Of a DNA stretch of 64,000 nucleotides, positions 1 to 9,370 are shown in pieces. The notes beneath the pieces were generated by a model. The model saw only the letters and a list, made by a program, of their open reading frames with translations, was not told the DNA's origin and searched no databases. How positions within the stretch are numbered: position 1 is the stretch's first letter; each line of letters opens with the position of its first letter. The position numbers were made by a program, and so were the translations under genes. Source of the stretch: Apoderus coryli (taxonomy: Eukaryota; Arthropoda; Insecta; Coleoptera; Attelabidae); assembly GCA_911728435.2 (NCBI GenBank), contig OU452208.1:8122001-8186000 (forward strand), written 5' to 3'.

Positions 1-1977
1 GATTATCGCTGTTTCGATGTTGTTTTTGGAAATGTTGTTTATTTTTTCTTTTATGCGAATAATTATTTGGTTCGTAGAATATATTGTTGTTAGGCTCTGT
101 ATTGCGCTAAGACTGTCAGATATAATTAGAAATTTTTTGTTTGGGAAATTTTCTATGTACCGAAGAGCTTCCAAAATTGCAAATAGTTCTCCAGTGAACA
201 CAGAGCACATACCTGGAATTTTATATGAGCAGCTTCGATCTTGAGAATAGAATGCGACGCCTACGCCGTCTGCCGATTTAGATGCATCCGTATAGACCTG
301 AGTATATTCTCCGTATCTCTTCAAAATATCGTTGAAAGCGTTGTTAATTATTTTTGGATTGGTATGATTTTTGTCGTATCTTTGTAGGTCGGTGTTGGTT
401 GTAATGTTAGGGATTATCCATGGTGGTGTAGATGGTAAGGTTGTGGGTAATAATTGTGGAAATTCAATGCTTAATGAGGTTTTGTATTTGTTGACTCTAT
501 GGTAATATGGAGGATCGAGGTGGGGTTTTGTTTCAAATGTTGTTTTGAATCTATTTGAAAAAACGTTAGAATATGTAGGATTTTCTCTTTTAGTGTACAT
601 AGCTGCTGCGTATGATAGGCTAAGGTACTGACGTCTTCTGGCTAGGTTGGCTTCTCCGGATTCACAATGTAAGCTCTCCGTCGGACTTGTTCTATATGCT
701 CCTAATATAATTCTTAAAGCCTTATTATGTAGTACGTCGAGTTTCTTTAAGCATGAGTTTTTTGCTGATGCGTAGACCATACAAGCATAGTCCATTTTTG
801 ATCTGATAAGGCTTTGGTAGATTCTCAATAGTGATATGCGATCAGCTCCCCATTGCTTGTGACTTAGGGATTTTATTAAGTTGATTGCTGACTGACATGA
901 TTTAATAAGTTCAGATACGTGACATTTCCAGTTTAAATTTTGGTCGAATATCATACCCAGAAACCTTGTTGTGGTTACATATTTTACCCTTTCTTCTTGA
1001 AAAATTAAACTTGGGTAGGTACGGCAATGTTTTTTTGTAAATAAAATACATTTTGTTTTTTCCGGTGAAAAACGAAAGCCTGTTAGTCGTGACCATTCCT
1101 CTATTTTTCCGAGAACTCTCTGAAGTTTTTCCTGGATTGAAGTTAATTTTTTTCCGCTCATGTAAACAACCAAGTCATCTGCATATAGTCTACATTTTAC
1201 AGGGCTATCACAAGTCTCTACTAGATTGTTTATTGCGATTAAAAACAGCGTTGTGCTCAAAACAGATCCTTGTGGAGTTCCGTTTTCAAGTTTTTTACTT
1301 CCTGATGTAATTCCGTTTATTCTAACGTTGAATTTTCTATTGCTGAGGAAGTTATGTATGAAATGCAACATGTTGCCCTTAATGTTGTTTTGTCTTAGCG
1401 TGTGGATAATTTGATAGCGCCATGCGGTGTCATATGCTTTGTTTAAATCGAAAAATATGGCGATGCATTTCTGTTTATTGCCGAATGCCTGGTGAATATC
1501 TGATTCGAGGTCTATCAAGTTGTCTATTGTTGTTCGGTGTTTTCGGAAACCGCTTTGTAGCGGAGAAAGTGTATTTTCAGTTTCGAGTTTCCATCTTAAC
1601 CTGCAGTTTATAATTTTTTCCAGAAGCTTACACATTGTACATGTTAACGAGATAGGTCTGTATGACTCTGGGCGTACCTTATTTTTGTTCGGTTTTAATA
1701 TCGGGATAACTGTGGCTAGTCTCCACTTAGCGGGAAATTTATGTTCTATCCAAATCATATTGAAAATTTGTAGGAGGTACTCTTTTCCGTTATCAGGAAG
1801 ATGTTTTAAGAATGCTGCATGTATATCGTCTGGTCCTGGACTGGCTTCTTTTGTATCTTGAATGGCTGTATTTAATTCTCTTAGTGATATTCGGTGGTTT
1901 ATGTAATCGTTGTCGTCGGGTGAGAAATCAATTGCAGTTTTTTCAGTTGTGAATAATATTCTAAATTGTGCAATTTG
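1..1977 (-). CDS. Jockey-like non-LTR retrotransposon ORF2 fragment (RT + RNase H)
   Basis: The minus strand is open in one frame from about 1977 down to position 1, where it leaves the window, so the C-terminus is missing. The translation shows reverse transcriptase hallmarks in order: a fingers segment with SYRPISL, FDLNKAYDTAW, NGTPQGSV, the catalytic YADD (codons at 1185-1174) and the thumb segment TRFLGM. A linker follows, then an RNase H domain with VYTDAS (about 297-280), FTGELFAILEAL and SDSLSAI, covering the usual Asp-Glu-Asp residues. The N-terminal endonuclease is absent: stops appear just upstream of 1978, so the copy is 5'-truncated, as LINE copies usually are. The frame is undamaged over about 650 codons, which suggests a young insertion. 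The jockey-like assignment rests on the RT-RNase H order and is from recognition only. Confidence 0.9.
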
Positions 1978-1989
1978 TAATCATGAAAT

Positions 1990-2172
1990 TTATTTGATTT
2001 TAAAACTCCTTGCACAGAGCTTCTCCCTAAATTCAGAGCGAGAGACGCCTCTTATCGAGTTTCTAGGATTTGCCTGAAAATACTGTAAAATTCTAGCCAC
2101 ATTATTATCATTGCAAGCTCTTTTCCGAATTTCGGTTCGTTTTCTCGACGAAAATGCGAAAATGCAACACAA
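1990..2172 (-). pseudogene. Helix-turn-helix fragment of a DDE transposase (DUF4817-like)
   Basis: A short minus-strand frame resembles the N-terminal helix-turn-helix of insect Tc1/mariner-like transposases. It has a KRAC...NVARILQYFQANPR segment followed by SIRGVSR, where the family usually has a SxRxxxR DNA-binding turn. No catalytic part follows, because the LINE 5' end abuts immediately downstream. It is best read as a relic interrupted by, or next to, the LINE insertion. The match is short, so this is tentative. Confidence 0.35.
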
Positions 2173-2437
2173 TTAATACCACTTCAAAAGATTTTTAATA
2201 TCTTATCCCGTTTTCATACAATAGGCCTGGGGCGCCGAGTTTGGGACACCCGGTACATAATGTATTAAAACTTTCAAATGTTTAATCAAATCTTTTATAA
2301 TTCAATTATGTGATTTTTTTTGTTGCTTGTTGATTTTTGCTTTATTTAGTGAAAAACTATCTATATGAATGAAACTCGTCTACTATCATCTAGGTATTCT
2401 CCTCGTATGAAATGGATTATTTTACAAAAAACTCTCT

Positions 2438-2492
2438 ATAGTGCAAGTTCGGTCGACATTTTGGTCTTTCACTATATAGAGGTTCGACTGTA
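2438..2492 (-). repeat. Possible pogo/Tigger-type terminal repeat
   Basis: Read on the minus strand from 2492, the sequence begins TACAGTCGAACCTCTATATA, which resembles the terminal repeats of pogo/Tigger-type elements with their TA target. No partner repeat or transposase was found nearby. The rest of 1978-2699 is AT-rich and shows no gene. Confidence 0.25.
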
Positions 2493-2699
2493 TTAACATC
2501 TAAACCAGCAGTAAGGCATTGAGGAGTGTCTTAAAGAAGTTTGAGTTCAGCTAGGAGTGGTTCTTTTAACATATTTTGCCATACTGAAAAACTTCACAAA
2601 TTTGCCTCCCCACATGCAATTTCTCATTTCGCGTCATGCATTGACTTGCATAAATTATGAATTAATCTAATTAATCAGTAGAGTTTTTAAGATTAAAAG

Positions 2700-2707
2700 T
2701 TTGGGAG
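2700..2707. repeat. 8-bp TSD of the hAT element, left copy
   Basis: TTTGGGAG stands immediately before the left terminal repeat and is repeated exactly at 6462-6469 after the right one. An 8-bp duplication is typical of the hAT superfamily. Confidence 0.9.
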
Positions 2708-2811
2708 CAGACCTGGGCCAAGTACAGCACAATTGTACTTAAAATATTCAAGTACAAGTACATTCTAAATGTACTTAGAGTACCTAAAATCTAAGTACTT
2801 GATTCAGAAGT

Positions 2812-3024
2812 TGTTATGATTTAATTTAATACTTTGTATATTTGTTTGAGTTTGATTTGTTATAGTTGTAATTTTTAAATAATACTCTGTAGATAGTTTG
2901 ATTTGATAATGATTGTTAATAGTTTTTGAATAGTGAGATTGTCAAAATAAAATAGCTTGACAAAAATAGTAAAATAACGGCAGTATTTAATAGAAAATAT
3001 CACAGTTTTAATACAGCCACAACA
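2812..3024 (+). repeat. 5' LTR of the BEL/Pao element
   Basis: 213 bp, TG...CA ends, preceded by GAAGT. By eye it matches the 3' LTR without a mismatch, which points to a very recent insertion or conversion. Confidence 0.93.
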
Positions 3025-3117
3025 TTTGGTCCTTGAGCATTAGAAACAGTACTTGGAATAGCAGTTTATAAGTTGTTTTATAGTGAAAATTTAAAAAATT
3101 ATAAAAAAGTGACAAAT

Positions 3118-3351
3118 ATGTCAGACAAAAATATTCAAGATGAAACTTCACAAAAAATTAATAGTTTAAATAATATAGAAGAATTAAAAGGATTTTCGAA
3201 TAGAACAGAAGAATGTGAAGCCAAAAGTGTTACGAAATCAAACAGCAAACGATCTGAAATGTCTTCACGACAAGTACAACTATTAAAATTGGAAGCAAAG
3301 AAAAAGCTAGCAGTTTTGGAAAAAGAGCGCATAGAACAAGAAAAACAATAA
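3118..3351 (+). pseudogene. BEL/Pao gag-like N-terminus, ends at an in-frame stop
   Basis: The frame starts at the ATG at 3118 and is rich in Glu, Lys and Gln (LEKERIEQEKQ), an obvious coiled coil like those near the start of BEL/Pao gag proteins. It ends at TAA 3349-3351. Beyond this stop the same frame continues with the same EKERIEREK pattern and runs into the integrase frame. A single point change (CAA to TAA, for example) is the simplest explanation. Most of gag, the protease and the RT have been lost. Confidence 0.6.
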
Positions 3352-5403
3352 GAAAAAGAACGTATAGAACGTGAAAAACTACAACAAAAGGCACTTTATG
3401 AAAAGGAAAAGGAAATTATAGAATTAGAACTACAAATGCAGCTAAGTAAAATAGGATCATCGGTATGTACAGAACTAGATAGAAATATAATAGAATTAGA
3501 TAACGATTATCCAATATTGCAAGACAAAAGACAAGATATAAATAAATGGTTAACACATAATGATCGTCAAGCTAATAATAGGGCTGACACATGTGCAGAT
3601 TATAATACAGTATATATTGGAAATAGAAATGAAAAGAAATTGCCATCGTTTGTTAGTAACCGTATAAGTGAAATTTTAGAAAACACAAATATAACGCAGT
3701 GGAAATGGGTTCCGTCGAAATTAAATGTAGCTGACAAAGCGACGAGAGATGACGAAGAAGCAGATTTAACTCTTGATAGTACGTGGTTTAAAGGCCCAGA
3801 GTTTTTATATCTACCTCCATGTTTCTGGCCTGTTGAATGCAACACTTATAAAAATGAAAGTATACATGAAACTATTTTAATCAATATTCCTTCAGAGACT
3901 TCATACTTGCCAGATATTACGAGATTTTCCACGTGGATAAAATTGATTAGATCAACTTGCTTTGTGTTTAAATTCATTAACAGAACACAAAACAAAATAC
4001 AGGATGTCAAAATTACTTGCAAAGATTTTGAATATGCAGAGCAAATATGGTGTTTGAAATCTCAAAAAGAGTCGTTTGCAATAGAATATCAAATACTTTC
4101 GAAGAAGAAAACTGTAGATAAAATTAGCCGGTTATATAAATTATCACCATACCTAAAAAACGGATTAATATGTATTGATGGAAGAATTAATAATTCAGTA
4201 GATATCGAAGAATCAGCAAAGAATCCTATAATTTTAGATGGAAAACATTCTTACACCAAATTATTGTTACTACATTATCATGTAAAGAACAAACATGCGG
4301 GAGTTGAGTTAGTTTACAATGAAATTCGACAACGTTTTTGGATTTTAAAAGGAAGAAAAGCTGTATTGTCAGTAATAAACAATTGTGGTAAATGTAAAAT
4401 TAGAAAAGCAAAACCAATAATACCACAAATGGGATTATTGCCTATGGAAAGAATTTCGAAACCGATTCGGCCTTTTTACTATACTGGAATCGACTATTTC
4501 GGTCCAATAGAGACATCCATCGGTCGACGAAGAGAGAAAAAATATGGTGTTATTTTTACATGCCTCTCAATTCGTGCGGTACATATTGAAGTCGCAGATA
4601 GTCTTAGTACGGATTCCGCGATACTTGCTATAAGACGATTTACCGCTAGAAGAGGACAACCTAAAATTATATGGAGCGACAATGGAACAAATTTAAAAGC
4701 TTCTGACAAAGAATTGAAATTAGCATTACGAAACATAGATCCAGAAATTATTCAAAAGAAATTAGTTGCGGAAGAAATTCAATGGAAATATAATCCTCCT
4801 GGTGCTGCGCATATGGGCGGAGCATGGGAGCGATTAATACGAAGCATAAAGGAAACTTTGAAAATAATTTTGAGAGAAAGATGTCCAAAATTTGAAGTAT
4901 TAAGAACAGTATTAATTGAAGCAGAACATACAGTAAATACACGTCCATTAACATATGTTTCATCAAGCCATGATTCAGAAGAAAGTTTGACTCCTAACCA
5001 TTTCCTTATAGGCTCCTCAAGCATTTCAAAACCAATCGGAGTATTTGAAAACAAAATAGATTTAAAGAAACAATGGAGATTTGCTCAGCAATTGGCTGAA
5101 CGATTTTGGCAAAGATGGATAAAAGAATACTTACCTACGCTAGTTACGAGAGCTAAATGGTTAAACCATGAGAAAAATGTAAACCTAAATGATGTAGTTG
5201 TACTAATGGATCATCAGTTACCGAGGAATAATTGGCCGCTTGGTAAAATTGAAAATATTTATCCAGACAAAAATGGTGTTGTAAGAATCGTAGATGTGAA
5301 GACCAATATAGGTGTTTATCGAAGACCAGTGACAAAGATATGCCCCATACGCTACTTAGAAGATAGTAATCACGAAGAGATTACGAGGGGGAGAATGTTA
5401 TGA
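3352..5403 (+). CDS. BEL/Pao integrase polyprotein remnant
   Basis: One long frame continues past the stop at 3349-3351; the first ATG is at 3436. A coiled coil is followed abruptly by the C-terminal edge of an RNase H-like region (WVPSKLNVADKATR) and then the integrase. The zinc-binding part has HYHVKNKHAG and CGKCK. The catalytic core has GIDYFGP, WSDNGTN and a GGAWERLIR glutamate, giving the DDE triad typical of Pao integrases. The C-terminal DUF5641-like part contains RWIKEYLPTL and NNWPLGKI. The stop overlaps the right LTR by a few bases. The jump from gag-like to RNase H sequence marks a large internal deletion (protease and RT gone), with the reading frame kept. Confidence 0.9.
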   Translation, partial: EKERIEREKLQQKALYEKEKEIIELELQMQLSKIGSSVCTELDRNIIELDNDYPILQDKRQDINKWLTHNDRQANNRADTCADYNTVYIGNRNEKKLPSFVSNRISEILENTNITQWKWVPSKLNVADKATRDDEEADLTLDSTWFKGPEFLYLPPCFWPVECNTYKNESIHETILINIPSETSYLPDITRFSTWIKLIRSTCFVFKFINRTQNKIQDVKITCKDFEYAEQIWCLKSQKESFAIEYQILSKKKTVDKISRLYKLSPYLKNGLICIDGRINNSVDIEESAKNPIILDGKHSYTKLLLLHYHVKNKHAGVELVYNEIRQRFWILKGRKAVLSVINNCGKCKIRKAKPIIPQMGLLPMERISKPIRPFYYTGIDYFGPIETSIGRRREKKYGVIFTCLSIRAVHIEVADSLSTDSAILAIRRFTARRGQPKIIWSDNGTNLKASDKELKLALRNIDPEIIQKKLVAEEIQWKYNPPGAAHMGGAWERLIRSIKETLKIILRERCPKFEVLRTVLIEAEHTVNTRPLTYVSSSHDSEESLTPNHFLIGSSSISKPIGVFENKIDLKKQWRFAQQLAERFWQRWIKEYLPTLVTRAKWLNHEKNVNLNDVVVLMDHQLPRNNWPLGKIENIYPDKNGVVRIVDVKTNIGVYRRPVTKICPIRYLEDSNHEEITRGRML

Positions 5404-5608
5404 TTTAATTTAATACTTTGTATATTTGTTTGAGTTTGATTTGTTATAGTTGTAATTTTTAAATAATACTCTGTAGATAGTTTGATTTGATAATGATTGT
5501 TAATAGTTTTTGAATAGTGAGATTGTCAAAATAAAATAGCTTGACAAAAATAGTAAAATAACGGCAGTATTTAATAGAAAATATCACAGTTTTAATACAG
5601 CCACAACA
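5396..5608 (+). repeat. 3' LTR of the BEL/Pao element
   Basis: 213 bp, same ends as the 5' LTR, followed by the GAAGT duplication. The stop codon of the integrase frame lies just inside it. Confidence 0.93.
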
Positions 5609-6506
5609 GAAGTACTTATTATTTTAAGTACATATGTACTTATGAAAGATAAATTTTAAGTACATATGAAGTACATTTCAAGTACATTATTACTACATAA
5701 GGTCCGTAGAGTTGAGAGAGAAAAAGTCAAAATATTGCAATGTAGCTATTGTATATTCTATGGCACTTAAATATGTGGTTGTCGACAGCAGACTGCAAGT
5801 AAGTCTTTATGTAAAACTTCGGTAGTACTTTTTTCTACGAGAAAATGTCGTATGCTCACTTGGGATCTTTTTATTTTATCATCTCGTTCCAGTTCAATAT
5901 TCATATTGAACGTTTTCTTTAGCTTTTTATTTTCGTTATATAATAAATAGTTACTGTACGCACTCGTGTGACCCCTTTTTAAATGTTTTAGAAAATTTGT
6001 TCTTATAGAAAATGATCGTTTTATTGTCGTCTATTTGAGTTATTGTAAAAAAACTTTCCATCTAAAATTATTGGCATATTTGAAAATTGGTCTCCAGTGT
6101 CACTGCCTGTAGAACTTGTAGAAGCAACATTGATATCTATGCGAAATTCCTTTATCTGTCTTTTCCTCTTAGGAGGAACGTATGCTGGGTCTTCAGCAGT
6201 GGAGAAACGGTCATGTTCCTCACTAGCACAAGCACTTACATCAATCATATTTGTATTCTTAAAACCACAACAGAAATAGAATATAGCGTATACGGATATT
6301 CTTCAAGTACATTTAAGTACATTTCAAGTGCATCAAAATAATTACAAGTACAGGAACTTAAGTACACAAAACAAAATGTACTTATAAGTACATGTACTTA
6401 AGTACAATGCTGTACTTAAGTACAATGTTAAGTACATGTACTTAAGTACTGCCCAGGTCTGTTTGGGAGTGGTGGAAACTATAGGATTTTCGTATTTTGC
6501 TTTCAG

Positions 6507-6774
6507 GTACAAAGATAAAATTATTCAAATTCGCAGAATAGCGTTTGATCAACCCATGACAGGTTTAGAAAGAGCAGTTTGGTGGTGCGAGTACGCTCTA
6601 AGGCATGACGGAACTGCTCACCTAAGAAGCGCTTCTGCAGATATTTCAATATATGAATATTTACTATTAGATGTTATTTTAATGTTTTTGTTACTTTTTC
6701 TAGTGTTTCTAATTACAATTAGATTAGTCTATAGATTTGTTATGACAAAACAAAAAAAATATAAAATCCAATAA
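6507..6774 (+). CDS. UGT terminal exon (orphan in this window)
   Basis: A TTTCAG acceptor at 6501-6506 precedes a 268-nt exon, exactly the length of the terminal exons of the two UGT copies at 13.4 and 21.6 kb. It encodes DQPMTGLERAVWWCEYALRH, the conserved end of the UGT catalytic domain. A hydrophobic segment (VILMFLLLFLVFLITI) then anchors the protein in the ER membrane, and a short basic cytosolic tail follows. The exon is undamaged and on the opposite strand to the other copies. No upstream exon is visible; the hAT element and LINE sequence occupy the region before it. It is either the last exon of a gene with a very long intron or a displaced relic. Confidence 0.85.
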
Positions 6775-6844
6775 ACTACAAGAAATAACTTTGACGTTAA
6801 TTAATTAAAATTTTAAAAGTATTGTTTGAATATAATATTCTTAC

Positions 6845-7150
6845 TCACGTAGAAGACCTATATAGGGAGTTGGGTGTCTCCAGGTTGCGCACAATAATGG
6901 AATTTGAGCAGTGCAAATTAGTACATAGGATCATAAACAGAAAACAAAAATCAAACTTAAAGTTAGTATTCTAGAATAGCATTCACTTGTATGACACTAG
7001 AACATCTCATAATGTTTATCAGCATAATGTACGAACAAATAAAGGTTTGTTCAATCCAATTTGTCAGGGAATAAGTGCATACAATGGGATCCCACAAGAA
7101 ATTAAAAGCATGAACCCAACTAACAGATTTAACAAAACCCTAAAAACATT
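6845..7150 (+). pseudogene. C-terminal tail of a non-LTR reverse transcriptase
   Basis: The plus strand reads LYRELGV, EFEQCKLVHRI, then YDTRTSHNVYQ, VRTNKGLFNP and YNGIPQEIK. This is the thumb-to-tail pattern of jockey/RTE-type LINE proteins. One in-frame stop (TAG near 6974) breaks it. Its 3' part runs in frame into the Penelope-like ORF near 7150, which marks an insertion junction. Confidence 0.65.
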
Positions 7151-8705
7151 ACTTAACAATACTAATGATACACTACTTGAACTCAACACTTCTAAATACA
7201 AACTTGGTATTATGAACCCTAGCACACCGAAGCTTAGAGGGCAACTCAAAATTCATAAACCCAATATGCCTATTCGTCCTATAGTTTCCTACTGCAACTC
7301 GCCAGCATCAAAGCTTGCAAAATGGCTTAACATGGTTTTAAAAAGTAAAACGAATTTCGATAATCAATATGCCATAAAAAACTCTTACCAATTAACCCAA
7401 AAATTCAAAGACAGTGTATGCAATGATGGAACTATATTGGTGTCCTTTGACGTAGTCAACCTGTTTCCGTCAATTCCCCCAGACGAATGCTCTACCTTAG
7501 TCAAAAATCTACTAATGGCTAACCCATTATTAAACATGACACAAATTGACCACCTTATCGAATTATTGAACATCACACTTCAACAAAACTTTTTTGAATT
7601 TAACTCGTCGTTTTACAAACAAATAAATGGACTAGCAATGGGCTCTAACTTGTCGCCATTATTGGCTGAGATATTTATGAATAGCTTAGAAAAAACAATT
7701 TTCAATAACCCCATTTCCCAACATATACTGGCTTACGCACGTTATGTGGATGATACCTTTGTTCTGTTTAATGGTACGCATGCGCAGCTCGACCAATTTC
7801 TTAGTTTCATTAATTCCATACACCCCCGCATAACCTTCACTATGAAAATTGCCCACAATAATCGGATACCATTCCTTGACCTATATATAACAAAAATTAA
7901 CGACAAACTAGACTTCAGCATATATAGAAAACCGACTGCAACAGATACAATTATCCCTTTTACTTCTAACCACCCATATAACCACAAATATGCAGCATTC
8001 AACTCTTTGTTCCACAGACTATTTAATATTCCTATGTCGGTAGATAACTTCAACAAGGAACTATCTAATATCTTCACAATGGCAAATAATAACAACTACC
8101 CTATTAGTACTATTAATAAAATTTATTATAAACACTTAAATAAGAATATAAATAAGAATTTAATTACGCCACGAGATAAGAAATGCAAATACAATACAAT
8201 CACCTACATAGCACCGTTCACTTATAATATTAAGAGAGCATTTGAAAGATATGGCTTGGATATCTCATTTAAAACCAATAACACTCTTCGATCATTCTTC
8301 AACTCCAACCATAACAATAATAATATGACATCACTAAATAAGTCGGGAGTCTATAAACTAACATGTACAACTCCCCAATGTTCGGCTACCTATATCGGAC
8401 AAACCGGCAGAACTTTCAATACTCGCATCTCTGAACACACCAAGATCATTGATAACTCTACTAATAGACATTTAACTGATATTAATAGTAACTCATCCTT
8501 CGCTAACCATATAGTCAATAATGGACATAATTTTGATATCCTTACAGGGTTTACACCTCTACATATCTGCAATAAGGGTATAAAATTAAATAACCTCGAA
8601 TGTCTCGAAATTTTCAAACACACTAAATACCACAAGGATGACTGCCTCAATGAGCAAATTGAATTTGATTGCTTCCCGTTTTACAGCTCTCTGAAATTTG
8701 TCTAA
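6987..8705 (+). CDS. Penelope-like element ORF (RT + GIY-YIG endonuclease), 5'-truncated
   Basis: The frame is open to TAA at 8703-8705. Roughly the first 55 codons belong to an unrelated LINE tail; the Penelope part starts near 7150. It shows QLKIHKPNMPIRPIVSY, VSFDVVNLFPSIP, the NGLAMGSNLSPLLAE loop and the catalytic ARYVDD, where most RTs have YxDD. IPFLDLYI follows. The C-terminal endonuclease has GVYKLTC...YIGQTGRTFNTRISEH (about residues 450-485), the GIY-YIG signature, and then a downstream His/Glu region. Complete Penelope proteins are usually longer at the N-terminus, so this copy lacks its 5' part. No stops interrupt the RT or endonuclease. The first in-frame ATG is near 7110. Confidence 0.88.
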   Translation: MYDTRTSHNVYQHNVRTNKGLFNPICQGISAYNGIPQEIKSMNPTNRFNKTLKTLLNNTNDTLLELNTSKYKLGIMNPSTPKLRGQLKIHKPNMPIRPIVSYCNSPASKLAKWLNMVLKSKTNFDNQYAIKNSYQLTQKFKDSVCNDGTILVSFDVVNLFPSIPPDECSTLVKNLLMANPLLNMTQIDHLIELLNITLQQNFFEFNSSFYKQINGLAMGSNLSPLLAEIFMNSLEKTIFNNPISQHILAYARYVDDTFVLFNGTHAQLDQFLSFINSIHPRITFTMKIAHNNRIPFLDLYITKINDKLDFSIYRKPTATDTIIPFTSNHPYNHKYAAFNSLFHRLFNIPMSVDNFNKELSNIFTMANNNNYPISTINKIYYKHLNKNINKNLITPRDKKCKYNTITYIAPFTYNIKRAFERYGLDISFKTNNTLRSFFNSNHNNNNMTSLNKSGVYKLTCTTPQCSATYIGQTGRTFNTRISEHTKIIDNSTNRHLTDINSNSSFANHIVNNGHNFDILTGFTPLHICNKGIKLNNLECLEIFKHTKYHKDDCLNEQIEFDCFPFYSSLKFV

Positions 8706-9370
8706 TTCATACCAGATGTAAGAAATTCTAACCTCAAAATAAAAATAAATACCTTCCTCTTGTCCCTTTATTTTAACACCAACATAACTGTCTAGACGTT
8801 ATAATAACCAACACGACGCTATTGACACAATTCCAGACTTGCGCAATTTGTCGAACAACAACTCTTCTTCCCATACATGGCTGTGGCTGGTTTGACTGAT
8901 ATCACTAACTTCAAACAATTGAATGATTGACAGTACTTGACCTTCCCTCTCATTTCTATTTGTTGTGTGTTCATAATAACACGTTTAGAAATAAAAATTA
9001 ATAATTCATCCATGATTCATAAAAAGAAATCAAATAATATGTACAATGTAACTGATCGGTTTCCTTCAGAAACCCTCAGACTAACTAATTAAGATTGCTC
9101 ATAAAATGTAGTTTGATTTTCGGTTAGAAAAACTTTTAAATTTTTATGTTTTTTCTTTCCACTAAGGTAAGATTATAGCTACAACATATTGTGTAATATT
9201 GATACATTCAAATAATTCTTTCCCTTTATAGTTGTTATAATAGTTTCAACTGATGATGACCCTTACTAGGGCCGAAACATGTATTGAATGACTGGTTCGT
9301 TGGAGAAACCTGTTAATAAACAATTTAGTGGATGCGACAGCATTTTATTTCCTAACTATTGGACATCCAC
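8706..9370 (+). mobile_element. Penelope-like element 3' region with hammerhead motif
   Basis: Non-coding sequence downstream of the Penelope ORF. A homologous stretch recurs at 57275-57790. The two share the blocks TTCCCATACATGG, CAGTACTTGACCTTCCCTCT, CCACTAAGGTAAGA, the hammerhead-like core and TTTAGTGGATGCGACAGC. This supports one repeat family ending near 9370. Confidence 0.65.
9245..9288 (+). ncRNA. Hammerhead-ribozyme-like motif A
   Basis: The conserved parts are in order: stem I 5' strand TTCAA, CTGATGA, a stem II hairpin (ACCC...GGGC region), GAAAC, then ATGTA and the stem I 3' strand TTGAA. Stem III is very short, so activity would probably need a dimer, as is known for Penelope hammerheads. 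The cleavage triplet would be GTA. Confidence 0.55.

Larger units (their letters stand above)
2812..5608 (+). mobile_element. BEL/Pao LTR retrotransposon, internally deleted, identical LTRs
   Basis: Two 213-bp LTRs (2812-3024 and 5396-5608) start TGTTATG, end ACAACA and look identical base for base. They are flanked by the 5-bp duplication GAAGT (2807-2811 and 5609-5613). A possible primer-binding region begins TTTGGTCC right after the left LTR. A purine tract, GAGGGGGAGAA, lies right before the right LTR. The internal part holds a short gag-like start and an integrase, but no protease or reverse transcriptase. This is therefore a deleted element that must have moved with proteins from a complete relative. 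Confidence 0.93.
2708..6461. mobile_element. Non-autonomous hAT element, split by a nested BEL/Pao element
   Basis: The ends are inverted: the left end starts CAGACCTGGGC and the right end is ...GCCCAGGTCTG. They are flanked by the 8-bp duplication TTTGGGAG. Subterminal DNA on both sides is packed with the palindromic motif AGTAC (about 2717-2800, 5609-5700 and 6303-6450), as in hAT subterminal transposase-binding arrays. Without the nested retrotransposon and its 5-bp duplication, about 0.95 kb remains, too short for a transposase. A lysine/arginine-rich minus-strand frame at 6021-6248 may be a relic of one. The target lies in the intron just before a UGT terminal exon. Confidence 0.88.
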
